Shown: piece after piece, positions 28,569-37,257 of the stretch | Layout: each line of letters opens with the position of its first letter | Position numbering within the stretch: position 1 is the stretch's first letter | NCBI RefSeq assembly: GCF_014640555.1 | Contig: NZ_BMHE01000006.1 | Span: forward strand, 124,001-188,000 | Direction of reading: 5' to 3' | DNA length: 64,000 nt | DNA from: Paenibacillus marchantiophytorum | GTDB lineage: Bacteria > Bacillota > Bacilli > Paenibacillales > NBRC-103111 | Notes under the pieces: model-generated | What the model was told of the DNA's origin: nothing | Database searches by the model: none | The model's input: only the letters and a program-made list of their open reading frames with translations | Made by a program: the position numbers and the translations under genes

Positions 28569-28680
28569 ATGACACAACCGCAAAAATGGGGCTTGCCTCG
28601 ATTTGCACATCCTTGATGTTGTTAACATCTATGACCTGCTAGGAAACAGCTCGGAGCTAAGGCTCTAGGCTGTTTTTCCT
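28569..28680 (+). pseudogene. 15-codon gene start stub followed by terminator
   Basis: After the last permease, ATG 28569 starts a peptide MTQPQKWGLPRFAHP that stops at 28616. In another frame DVVNIYDLLGNS follows before the hairpin. The stub reads like the start, and the following piece like the end, of an enzyme gene that once closed the operon. A terminator made of AGGAAACAGC (28641-28650) and GCTGTTTTTCCT (28669-28680), with an inner GAGC/GCTC pair, ends the unit. Confidence 0.3.
28641..28680 (+). terminator. Rho-independent terminator of the second importer operon
   Basis: AGGAAACAGC pairs with GCTGTTTTTCCT, extended by GGAGC/GCTC, with a T run inside the right arm. Confidence 0.65.
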
Positions 28681-28730
28681 ATTATGCTTTCAGATGACCT
28701 ATATTTGGGGTGAAATCAGAAAGGCTGGAT

Positions 28731-30389
28731 ATGAAGAAGATGGTATGTGAAAAAGGATTAATTGGATTGTTGTTGCTCATTGTTTCTGTTGTTATGATTG
28801 CAGTCTTAGGAAATAAGCATGCGTTGGAGAACATGCCGTCTGTGAAACAGCAGCACAAATCAGCGATAGCAGTGGCAGAAGCAGGGAATCCGTTCAAAGA
28901 GCATATGGAAATTTCGCTAGCGATTTGGGATATCGGACCTGCTTTCCAGAAAGCAGATCAAGATAATCTCTTGAAGCATTTGGAAAATAAATTTAATGTC
29001 ACTATTAAGCCTATTCAACTCAGTTGGGTGGATTGGCAGGAGAAGATTAAAATATGGGCAGCTACAGGTGAACTTCCCGATATTTTTGCTACGAGTTTAC
29101 CGGATACTGACTTTCTGCTCTACGATAGCTGGGTGCAGCAAGGGACCCTTCGCGCACTTCCGGAAGATATGAGCAGGTTCCCTAATCTATCTGCTTATCT
29201 AACATCTCCCGAGGTCCAACCGCTAAAGAAAAACGGGAAATTCTATGCTTACCCTCGTTATACGTATCCGTCTGACGACGGATGGTTGACAGATAAGGCT
29301 ATTTTGGTGCGTAAGGATTGGATGCAAAAGCTCGGGCTTCACGATCCCCAGAACTTCGAGGAATTTAAAGCAATGCTGAAAGCCTTCGTGACACAGGATC
29401 CGAATGGAAATGGCAAGAGGGATGAAATAGGTCTTGAGGGGCAGGGATCTATGTCCAACTATCTCAACTTTGTTTTCTCTCCGACACTTCCGCAATATGT
29501 GAATTATTATTATTTGTTCGAGAACGGCAGATGGATACCTAATTACATGTCGGAGAAGTTTCCAAAGGTCCTGCAACAGTGGAGGGAGCTATACCAAGAG
29601 GGTCTGTTAGATAAAAATTTCGCTATCTATAAAGATAGGGAAGGAACTGATTTGTTCATACAAGGAAAAGCGGGAGCACTTGCCTATTCTGTTAATATTC
29701 CACATATCAAGAAGATGAGTGATTCATGGGAGCATTACAATCCAGGAACCAAATTTGCCGATTCCGTGAAAATGCTGCCAATCTGGCCGGATGAGAAGGG
29801 TGTCCGCCATCATTATGTGCAAGGCACTTTTTGGTCGGAGTCCTATTTCAGCGCTAATGTAAGCGATTCCAAGATGGAGCGGATTATGTATCTGTATGAC
29901 TATTTGGCGTCTGAAGAAGGTATGCGTCTGATGAAGTTTGGCCTCGAAGAAATTGATTATCACATGGAAAATGGTCAGCCCGTCAGTCTGCTTTCGAATC
30001 GTGAGAAATTAAACCGGAAGTATCCAAGTCTTGACGCATTAAGCGTACTAGTCTCATGGGCACAAGAGATCGATCAGCTTGATATTCCTATTAATCGCAG
30101 AAAGTTTGGCGAAGAAAATTTTCAACTATTTCTGGATTCGCGTAAGTGGATACTTGAACATACAGAACCAGTGCAATTTAATCCGTCTATTCAAACCATC
30201 CTGCACTTGCAGCCTCCCCTAAGCGGAATTTCTTTCGATCAGGCAGCGGATGATGCAGCAAAGGTTGTACTGGGCAAAGAAGATGTCGCAGCAGCTTGGC
30301 GTGCGAAGTTGAATGAATATAATAGGTTAGGGTTAGCCAAACAGGTGGATGACGTGAATAGGGAGGCACAAAAACAAAGAATTAAATGA
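28731..30389 (+). CDS. orphan solute-binding protein with an uncleaved membrane anchor
   Basis: This 552-residue protein is of the LplA/YtcQ family of oligosaccharide-binding proteins. Its N-terminus is a single hydrophobic helix (about 10-27) with no lipobox Cys after it, so it is probably held by that helix. The body has the calcium-like loop DPNGNGKRDEIG and conserved GELPDIFATSLPDTDFLLYD-type segments. ATG 28731 follows GAAAGG; an upstream GTG at 28710 has no ribosome site. No permeases follow on this strand. It may serve the importer upstream or act as a ligand-presenting partner for a sensor kinase; neither is shown. Confidence 0.78.
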   Translation: MKKMVCEKGLIGLLLLIVSVVMIAVLGNKHALENMPSVKQQHKSAIAVAEAGNPFKEHMEISLAIWDIGPAFQKADQDNLLKHLENKFNVTIKPIQLSWVDWQEKIKIWAATGELPDIFATSLPDTDFLLYDSWVQQGTLRALPEDMSRFPNLSAYLTSPEVQPLKKNGKFYAYPRYTYPSDDGWLTDKAILVRKDWMQKLGLHDPQNFEEFKAMLKAFVTQDPNGNGKRDEIGLEGQGSMSNYLNFVFSPTLPQYVNYYYLFENGRWIPNYMSEKFPKVLQQWRELYQEGLLDKNFAIYKDREGTDLFIQGKAGALAYSVNIPHIKKMSDSWEHYNPGTKFADSVKMLPIWPDEKGVRHHYVQGTFWSESYFSANVSDSKMERIMYLYDYLASEEGMRLMKFGLEEIDYHMENGQPVSLLSNREKLNRKYPSLDALSVLVSWAQEIDQLDIPINRRKFGEENFQLFLDSRKWILEHTEPVQFNPSIQTILHLQPPLSGISFDQAADDAAKVVLGKEDVAAAWRAKLNEYNRLGLAKQVDDVNREAQKQRIK

Positions 30390-30396
30390 AGTCAAA

Positions 30397-30418
30397 GGCT
30401 AAAGAAAATTCCTTAGCC
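30397..30418. terminator. Short hairpin between convergent genes
   Basis: GGCTAA (30397-30402) pairs with TTAGCC (30413-30418), placed between the convergent binding-protein and permease genes. Weak. Confidence 0.35.
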
Positions 30419-30444
30419 CTATGTGATTGAGCCGTAAGCTGTAA

Positions 30445-31281
30445 CTAGGCTTTAACAGCTCCAGCCGCGATATTCGCAATAAACTGCTTGCTGAACACCA
30501 AGAAAATAACAATTAAAGGAATTGTAGCCAGCAATGTTCCTGCCATGACCAAGGAATAATCCGTGCTGTAGATGCTATTTAATTGAGATAGAGAAATTTG
30601 CAGCGTATATTTTTTAGGATTATTCATGACAACAAGCGGCCATAAATAGTCATTCCAGGTTGAGATAAAGGAGAACAAACCCAAAAATGCTAAGGCAGGC
30701 CGAAGTAGAGGAAAGCCAACATGCCAATAAAGTCGAAAATCATGACACCCATCGATTCTGCCTGCATCCAACAGTTCATCATGAATCGTATCTTTGGCGT
30801 ACTGGCGTATCCAAAATACGCCAAAGGCTGTTGCAGGGACCAAGCCAGGTAAAATCAACGCTTTGAATGTGGAAATCCAGCCAAAATTCGAGATGATAAT
30901 AAAAGAGGGGATCAGGGATAACTGACTCGGTATCATCAAGGATATGAGAAGAATATTAAACAAGACTATACTTCCGGGAAACCGATATTTGGCGAAAAAA
31001 AACCCGGCCATCGAAGAGAAGAATAGCACCAATACCATTGCACATGTCGATACCCCTATTGTGTTCAGAAAAGAAGTGCCAAAATTAATATTTGCAAACA
31101 CATGTTGTACATTAAGCAGGAAATTAGAACCGAATACTAATTTGGGGGGGAAACGAAATACGTCACTTGATTTATTGGTCGCTATCACGGACATCCAATA
31201 AAAAGGGAATAGTGACAGGAGTCCACCAACGATGAGAAGGAAGTGTAAGGCAAAGCTTTTGATGGTGATTGTAGGGCTCAA
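30445..31281 (-). CDS. sugar ABC importer permease, MalG type (third importer)
   Basis: This 278-residue membrane subunit has six helices and an EAA loop at ELLDAGRIDGCHDFRLYWHV. It has the segment LSLFPFYWMSVIATNKSSDV near the first helix and the end NIAAGAVKA. It is last in a minus-strand operon of binding protein, MalF-type permease and this gene. The start is TTG 31281, preceded by GAGGAG ten bases upstream. Confidence 0.85.
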   Translation of the reverse strand: MSPTITIKSFALHFLLIVGGLLSLFPFYWMSVIATNKSSDVFRFPPKLVFGSNFLLNVQHVFANINFGTSFLNTIGVSTCAMVLVLFFSSMAGFFFAKYRFPGSIVLFNILLISLMIPSQLSLIPSFIIISNFGWISTFKALILPGLVPATAFGVFWIRQYAKDTIHDELLDAGRIDGCHDFRLYWHVGFPLLRPALAFLGLFSFISTWNDYLWPLVVMNNPKKYTLQISLSQLNSIYSTDYSLVMAGTLLATIPLIVIFLVFSKQFIANIAAGAVKA

Positions 31282-31302
31282 GGTCCGTTCTCTCCTCAGC
31301 GA

Positions 31303-32241
31303 TTATTTCTCGGATAATTTAATGATTTTCCAATTGATAAAAGAAAATACTAAGATAATAACAAACATTCCCCAGGCGATTGCTGAACCATAGCCGAACA
31401 GATGGTTAAAGAAGGACTGTTGGTATAAATAAAGAACCATGGTCATTGCGCTATGTCCAACACCGCCTAAGCTGGTGTTTCCCGTCAATACTTGAGATTC
31501 AGTGAAGACTTGCATGCCGCCGATTGTTGATGTAATGACCGTGAACAAAATAATCGGGCGAAGCATCGGTATCGTAATTCGGAAAAAGGATTGGGGCATA
31601 CTTGCTCCATCTATTCGAGCAGCTTCGTACAAATCGGTTGGAATGCTTTGCAAGCCTGCCAGATAAATAATTGCGTTATATCCTGTCCATCTCCAAATGA
31701 CCATGGACGCGATTGTGACTTTAACCCAGAAGGGTGAACTGATCCATTTTATTTCATCCAAACCAAGGCTATGGAGAATAAAGTTCAAAAAACCGTAATT
31801 CTCAGAATAAAGGGTACCGAATACAATCGCAACCGCTACGATTGAAGTGATGTTGGGTAAAAAGTAAAGGATTCGGTAACCTGTACGAAAACGTAAGAAT
31901 GCTGAATTGAGTAGAAACGCAATAATTAAGGCGAGAAATAGCATGGGAATCGTTGAAAGCAGCCAGATGTAAAGCGTGTTTGTAATGGAATGCCAAAAAT
32001 CGGCATCAGAAATTAAAAATTTATAATTATCTATTCCAATGAATGTCATTTGTCCAATGCCATCCCATTTTTGAAACGATGCATAGAATGAAAACAGCAC
32101 AGGGAAGAGTCCAAAGATCCCAAACAATATAAAAAAGGGTGAGATACCCATATAAACCAATGTATTCCTTTTAATATCCTTCCATATCCGATTGCCGTTT
32201 TTCCTTTCAATGGTGTTTGCTAGCTGGATTTCCGTTTCCAT
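31303..32241 (-). CDS. sugar ABC importer permease, MalF type (third importer)
   Basis: This 312-residue subunit has a charged N-terminal extension of about 27 residues before the first helix (MGISPFFILFGIFGLFPVLF). The EAA loop reads LYEAARIDGASMPQSFFRIT, close to consensus. ATG 32241 follows AAGGAG with ten bases between. The downstream permease starts 21 bases after its stop. The MGISPFFILFGIFGLFPVLF type is common in importers for beta-linked oligosaccharides and rare sugars, but the cargo is not deducible. Confidence 0.85.
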   Translation of the reverse strand: METEIQLANTIERKNGNRIWKDIKRNTLVYMGISPFFILFGIFGLFPVLFSFYASFQKWDGIGQMTFIGIDNYKFLISDADFWHSITNTLYIWLLSTIPMLFLALIIAFLLNSAFLRFRTGYRILYFLPNITSIVAVAIVFGTLYSENYGFLNFILHSLGLDEIKWISSPFWVKVTIASMVIWRWTGYNAIIYLAGLQSIPTDLYEAARIDGASMPQSFFRITIPMLRPIILFTVITSTIGGMQVFTESQVLTGNTSLGGVGHSAMTMVLYLYQQSFFNHLFGYGSAIAWGMFVIILVFSFINWKIIKLSEK

Positions 32242-32280
32242 GTAAAGTCACTCCTTGGACGTGCTAGTTGTGAGGAGAAG

Positions 32281-32313
32281 ACAAGGACTTGTTCGAATTA
32301 GCGCAAGTCCTTG
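32281..32313 (-). terminator. Attenuating hairpin between binding protein and permeases (third importer)
   Basis: ACAAGGACTTG (32281-32291) and CAAGTCCTTG (32304-32313) form a 10-pair stem, extended by GAAG/CTTC further out. It sits directly after the binding-protein stop. Confidence 0.5.
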
Positions 32314-32337
32314 CTCTTCTTATGCTCACTTACCTAT

Positions 32338-33675
32338 TTATTTCGTTATTTGTGATAATTTCTTCTTGGAATTATCAATAGCATCCTTCAACGCTTTATT
32401 CGGATCTTTACCTGATTTCTCCATGTTCGTCAATTCATCATTGAAAGCAGTTGTCGCAATGTTCTGGTTTAGACCCAAAAACTTTGGTTTCACCTTTTTG
32501 GCAGAATCGCTGAAGATTTCTCCTGTTTTTTGACCACCAAAAAAGTCTTCTGCCAGGTTCATTTTAGGATCAGGATAGCTTGCCAAAGTAGATGGAAATA
32601 AACCCTTTGAGGCGTAGCTGTTCGCTTGGTTTTGCGCATTCTCCAACCATTTAATGACTTCAAACGCTTCTTTCGGATGCTTGGATTGTTTGGGAATAGC
32701 AAGGAAAGAACCGCCATTATTCCCAGGCTCCCCTGGAGCAGGTGCAACTCGCCATTTCCCTTTCGTATCCGGCGCTCCAGCTTGAAGGGTAGATTTCATC
32801 CAAGAAGCTCCGACAAACGAGGCGAATTTACCGTTATTAGCTGCCGAATTCCATTCTGGCGTCCAATTGGCGACTCCTGCAACCACTTTCTCCGACGTGA
32901 ATTTGGCAGTAAGATCCCATCCTGCTTTAATATGTGGTTGGTCACCGATAAAGTTGTCATTGTTGTCGAAGTAGGCTTTATCTTGTTGGGCAAAATACTG
33001 GTTATAAACGCTTATTGCGTTATCAATCAGAAATACCTTGCCTGATGACGTATCGCGAATTTTCTTTCCTGCATCGAGATAGTTATCCCATGTTTTAATT
33101 TGTGCGCTCACATCTGCCGGCTCGTAAGGAAGCCCAGCATTTTTGAATAAATCAGCTCGATAATAGAGAGCCGTTGGGCCTGTATCCATTGGGAATCCAA
33201 GCATAAACTTCCCATCGCCTGAAAGGCCGGCATTCCACTTCCATGGCAAATAGTCTGCTTTCAGGGAGTCGGCGCCCAAATCAAGCAAATTATAAAATTT
33301 ATCTTTATTTCCCATGTACGTTTGAACATCTTCGTTTAGACCGGTTATATCAGGTGCCCCTGATCCAGCAGAAAGCGTTGTCAATAATTTAGAGCGAAAG
33401 TCACCACCAATGTTTTGAGCATCCAACTCAATATTAGGAAACTGTTCGCTGACCTTTTTATATAAGGCTTCATCTACCGAACCGTTCCAATACCAGAGTG
33501 TAAGCTTCACTTTCCCTGTTGATGCATTTGCCTTATCTGTTGCTTTGGCTGTATCTGTTGCTTTAGCACTCGGAGCCGCCGAAACATCGACTGCTGACGG
33601 GGTGCTGCTGCATCCAGTAAAAGCGACGACTGACATGGAAAGCAATGATACCTGTACCCACTTTTTATTTTTCAT
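32338..33675 (-). CDS. sugar ABC importer solute-binding lipoprotein (third importer)
   Basis: The 445-residue MalE-like lipoprotein has a signal peptide ending in VAFTGC (Cys22) and an Ala/Thr/Lys-rich linker (about 23-55). The ligand domains carry KLTLWYWNGSVDEALYKKV, GSGAPDITGLNEDVQTYMG and SFLAIPKQSKHPKEAFEVIK. The frame is open to 33711, but GGGAGAGG places the start at ATG 33675. The gene faces away from the sensor kinase at 33907, so the 230 bases between hold both promoters. Confidence 0.86.
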   Translation of the reverse strand: MKNKKWVQVSLLSMSVVAFTGCSSTPSAVDVSAAPSAKATDTAKATDKANASTGKVKLTLWYWNGSVDEALYKKVSEQFPNIELDAQNIGGDFRSKLLTTLSAGSGAPDITGLNEDVQTYMGNKDKFYNLLDLGADSLKADYLPWKWNAGLSGDGKFMLGFPMDTGPTALYYRADLFKNAGLPYEPADVSAQIKTWDNYLDAGKKIRDTSSGKVFLIDNAISVYNQYFAQQDKAYFDNNDNFIGDQPHIKAGWDLTAKFTSEKVVAGVANWTPEWNSAANNGKFASFVGASWMKSTLQAGAPDTKGKWRVAPAPGEPGNNGGSFLAIPKQSKHPKEAFEVIKWLENAQNQANSYASKGLFPSTLASYPDPKMNLAEDFFGGQKTGEIFSDSAKKVKPKFLGLNQNIATTAFNDELTNMEKSGKDPNKALKDAIDNSKKKLSQITK

Positions 33676-33906
33676 GTAAACCTCTCCCTGCTTCTTATAG
33701 TTTCCTTCCATGAATCCACTCTAATTGTAGGCACTTTTCATAGAAGAGAGTATTGCTGGGAATAACGAGTTTCATCTCCAATTGTTAGACGGCAGCTCAA
33801 TCAAGAGAAGAAACGATGGACTAACTTATCTATTAGACATAGGTTTATAACTTAAGCACATAGTCCGCAATGAAATCATTTTGTTATAGTGAGGATGGGT
33901 CTTGGT
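33676..33906. promoter_or_regulatory. Divergent control region of the third importer and its sensor
   Basis: This gap must contain promoters for the minus-strand importer operon and the plus-strand kinase/regulator pair. I see no convincing -35/-10 pair with standard spacing and no cre-like match. This would fit activator-dependent promoters. Confidence 0.35.
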
Positions 33907-35691
33907 ATGTTCCTTTGGTTTAAGCGATTACGTATTAAGACGCAACTGGCTGCCTTGTCAATTCTTGTTCTTGTCATCATCTGTTTACTGACGGTGTATT
34001 CCTATACGAAATTTGCTCATGTTCTGGAAGAGAAGAATCTGCAGGCGAATCAGAATTTGGTAGGGCAGATTCAGAAATCCCAAGAAGAGATGTATAAGTT
34101 GTTTGAGAAGATGATATTCAATCTCTCGTACAGCAGCAGTGTGCAGTCCTTTCTCCTTCTCGATGACCCTGTCAAGCGCATGGAATCTGCTCAGAATGTC
34201 AACAATCTCATGAAGAGCGTAATCAACTTAAATGAAGGCATTGAAGATATGGTTGTCGCGGGTGTGAATGGTGAGCAATTAGCCTTCAGTGGAAATCTCT
34301 CGACGATCCAACATGCGAGGTCAACCGTAGATTCACTTATTCTTTATTCAAAGCCTAATGCCTCTGAATTAATGGCTTGTCCGGATGGAAACGTTTCCTG
34401 TATGCTTCTGACGGCACCTGTTTTTTCTCTCAATAGCTCCACTCCGTTTCATAATCATATTGGCTTTGTTGGCCTTCTTGTTCAGGTCAAGACCCTCTCT
34501 GGCATAGAGGAAAAGCTTTATCACCAGAAAGATGTGATCTTGCTTATTACAGATCGCAATGGGAGGCTGATTGCCAGCAATAATCCTCAATTTGAAGATA
34601 CACAGCCTATTCTTGAAATCGTCAAGCTTCATGAGGAGCAGTCATCGGATACCTTGATCTTGAAGGGGCACCATTATTTGATTCATCGAGAAGACATTCC
34701 ATTCATCGCAGGACAATTGATCCATATTACTTCCCTCGATGTCCTGCATCAAGAGCTTCGTGATATTGGCAACTATGAGATCATCATACTGAGCATAAGT
34801 GTGCTTATTCTGTCCGTGATGCTCGGCTACATTAGGAACAACATCGTGCGGCCGCTGCGTAATTTGATGCAGTTCATGCAGGAGATTAAAAGGGATACGG
34901 ATGCTATGAAACGAAGGATTGATTTAGAAGGATATGCAGAAATTAGTGTCGTGGCTAACCACTTCAACGGCATGCTCAGCAAGATCCAAATGCTAACCGA
35001 TGAGATTGTCAGAATGAACAGCCGTATGTATGAAATCGAGTTGGAGCGACAAAACGCGCAATTCAATTTCCTTAAAAGCCAGATCAATCCTCATTTCTTG
35101 TACAATACCATGGAAACTATTAAGGGTCTTGCTGTTATGAGAGGTGTATTTGAAATTCGTGACATTGTGAAGTCAATGGGACAGATGCTCCGCTACGCGG
35201 TGAAAGGTGACGATGTCATTCCATTGTTTAAGGAAATCGATATTGTCCAAAGCTATTTGCACATCCAACAATTCCGATTTCAGGATAAAATCGTTTCAGA
35301 ACTCCATTTGGACAAGAACACGATGAACTATCCTATCCCTAAAATGCTGCTTCAACCTATTGTTGAAAATGCCATTTATCATGGTTTGGAGCCAAAGATA
35401 GGGAAGGGACTCCTCAAGATATGTTCTAGGATTATTGATAGCGTGCTTTTCTTAACGGTTGAGGATGACGGAGTGGGCATGACGACGGATAAACTGGCTG
35501 AACTTATGAAGATATTGACAGCGAAGGAGCCAGTTCAATCAGAAGGAGAGAGAGGCGTCGGACTTATTAACGTGCATCGCAGAATTCAGTTAATCTATGG
35601 CGCTCCTTATGGCCTAGTGGTCCAAAGCCAAGAGAGAGTGGGCACAACCATGACGATAACACTGCCGATAGGAGACTCAGACAATGTATAA
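33907..35691 (+). CDS. YesM-type sensor histidine kinase (third pair)
   Basis: The 594-residue sensor has membrane helices near 14-33 and 290-310 (VLILSVMLGYI). The extracellular domain of about 260 residues contains two Cys residues (ACPDGNVSCML) that could form a disulphide. The kinase core reads LKSQINPHFLYNTMET (His396), with IVENAIYHG, EDDGVGM and VGLINVHRR in the ATPase domain. An earlier in-frame GTG exists at 33889; ATG 33907 is my choice because AGGATGGG precedes it, but the call is soft. It overlaps the regulator gene by 8 bases and is divergent from the third importer. Confidence 0.85.
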   Translation: MFLWFKRLRIKTQLAALSILVLVIICLLTVYSYTKFAHVLEEKNLQANQNLVGQIQKSQEEMYKLFEKMIFNLSYSSSVQSFLLLDDPVKRMESAQNVNNLMKSVINLNEGIEDMVVAGVNGEQLAFSGNLSTIQHARSTVDSLILYSKPNASELMACPDGNVSCMLLTAPVFSLNSSTPFHNHIGFVGLLVQVKTLSGIEEKLYHQKDVILLITDRNGRLIASNNPQFEDTQPILEIVKLHEEQSSDTLILKGHHYLIHREDIPFIAGQLIHITSLDVLHQELRDIGNYEIIILSISVLILSVMLGYIRNNIVRPLRNLMQFMQEIKRDTDAMKRRIDLEGYAEISVVANHFNGMLSKIQMLTDEIVRMNSRMYEIELERQNAQFNFLKSQINPHFLYNTMETIKGLAVMRGVFEIRDIVKSMGQMLRYAVKGDDVIPLFKEIDIVQSYLHIQQFRFQDKIVSELHLDKNTMNYPIPKMLLQPIVENAIYHGLEPKIGKGLLKICSRIIDSVLFLTVEDDGVGMTTDKLAELMKILTAKEPVQSEGERGVGLINVHRRIQLIYGAPYGLVVQSQERVGTTMTITLPIGDSDNV

Positions 35692-37111
35692 AGTGCTGCT
35701 AGTCGATGATGAGAGGTTTGTATTGGAAAGCTTGAAAGGAAGTTTGGATTGGGAGAGCAACGGATTCACGGTATGCGGAACCGCTGAGAACGGTATTGAG
35801 GCGCTGGAGCTTATTGGAACACTTCAGCCCGATGTTGTGTTTACGGATATACGCATGCCAGGGATGAGCGGTTTGGAATTCATTAAGAAAGCAAAGGAAA
35901 TTAGCGCTTGTGCGTTCGTCGTCGTAAGCGGCATTGCTGAATTCAGCTATGCTCAGAAAGCTATCACATTCGGTGTAGAAGGTTATTGTATAAAACCTTT
36001 CGATGAGGATGAAATCGTCTCCATCCTGAAGAAAATTCGCGAAAGGATGTATAAGTCAGCGAATAAAACGGATTGTGAATTTGAATGGATGCTGATGGAC
36101 AAACAGTCGGATCAGAGTCTTCGTCTTATGCAGGATAAGCTCAAGAAGTTGGGATTCGAACCTGACGATGGCTTTTCTGTTTGCATACTCAGAGGCGATC
36201 ACTCGTTGATCCTGAGCGGGGTGGTACAACCGCATATTCATTTCACCGTCGGCAGAGCGAAGCATGCGATCGTAATGGGGAATTCACATTCCGCGAGCTT
36301 GAAGACCTGGATAAGCGCGAAGTTGCGTGAACATCCAGACTGGTCTGCAGGCTGGCATTCTTGTCATGCGCTCGATACGCTGTATCGTTCCTTTGAGAAG
36401 GCGGACATCGCATCTTATCACTATTATCTAGATGCGGGAACCTGTGTACATGAATTTCAGCTCTCAAATGAATGGCGGGTTTCTGATTTCCTGCGGCAGC
36501 TTACAGAGTCAATAGAAGGGCAAGATCATGATAAGGCCCAGCTTCTGCTGGATTCAGCATGGATTGTCATGCAAGATTCTCATGCCAATATACAGGCTTT
36601 GATACGACTGTATTATACGGTGGTATCAAGCCTTGATTCCGAAACAGGGATATCGGATCCTTCTTTGTATGCGTATGAGACCTTTGTTAAACAATATCCC
36701 AATTTTGATATCTTGTTAAAGAAACTAAAAATAATGATGAATACGAAGGCCAGTCCCTCCACAGATGACGCTCATCCAGTGATTAATCATACTATTCTCA
36801 GAAACATTATTGATGATGTTGATAATAGGTTCATGAATGCGACCCTCTCGATACGGGAACTAAGCAATCAATATTTCATTCACCCTAATTACTTAAGCCA
36901 ACTATTCAAAAAGCATCTGGGCGAAACTTTCACGGAGTATGTGATGAAGAAACGGATTCACTATGCGGGTAGTTTGTTGAAGAATACGAACCTGACTATA
37001 AAGGCTGTAGGGGAGAAGAGCGGATATTCGGATTATTTTCATTTTACGAAGATATTCAAGAAAATGACAGGCGTTACGCCAAGTATGTATCGGGATCAAT
37101 TAGAATCATAA
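35684..37111 (+). CDS. YesN-type response regulator (third pair)
   Basis: This 475-residue regulator is shorter than the others in the window because the middle region is reduced. The receiver domain (1-125) has LVDDE, phosphoacceptor Asp55 in VFTDIRMPG and Lys in CIKPF. The AraC HTH is at about 380-475 (LSIRELSNQYFIHPNYLSQL, then GEKSGYSDYFHFTKIFKK). AGGAGAC precedes ATG 35684 inside the kinase gene. By position it should act on the divergent importer promoter. Confidence 0.86.
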   Translation: MYKVLLVDDERFVLESLKGSLDWESNGFTVCGTAENGIEALELIGTLQPDVVFTDIRMPGMSGLEFIKKAKEISACAFVVVSGIAEFSYAQKAITFGVEGYCIKPFDEDEIVSILKKIRERMYKSANKTDCEFEWMLMDKQSDQSLRLMQDKLKKLGFEPDDGFSVCILRGDHSLILSGVVQPHIHFTVGRAKHAIVMGNSHSASLKTWISAKLREHPDWSAGWHSCHALDTLYRSFEKADIASYHYYLDAGTCVHEFQLSNEWRVSDFLRQLTESIEGQDHDKAQLLLDSAWIVMQDSHANIQALIRLYYTVVSSLDSETGISDPSLYAYETFVKQYPNFDILLKKLKIMMNTKASPSTDDAHPVINHTILRNIIDDVDNRFMNATLSIRELSNQYFIHPNYLSQLFKKHLGETFTEYVMKKRIHYAGSLLKNTNLTIKAVGEKSGYSDYFHFTKIFKKMTGVTPSMYRDQLES

Positions 37112-37224
37112 GAAATCGTAAATAACTACCAAAAAATTCCTGTAAATTACCTTCCCATATAGGAAATGAACTAATAAAATAAAAGGGGCTGCGATTTAAA
37201 TTTAAAAAGTAAGGGGAGATAGCA

Positions 37225-37257
37225 ATGAGTATGTTACGCTGGGGTCTATATCGTTGA
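37225..37257 (+). CDS. 10-codon leader peptide coupled to the next sensor gene
   Basis: AAGGGGAG (37211-37218) precedes ATG 37225. The peptide is MSMLRWGLYR and its TGA (37255-37257) overlaps the TTG start (37254) of the kinase. The kinase TTG has no ribosome site of its own. Either a leader ORF drives coupled translation, or this is the original N-terminus now out of frame. Confidence 0.45.
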   Translation: MSMLRWGLYR

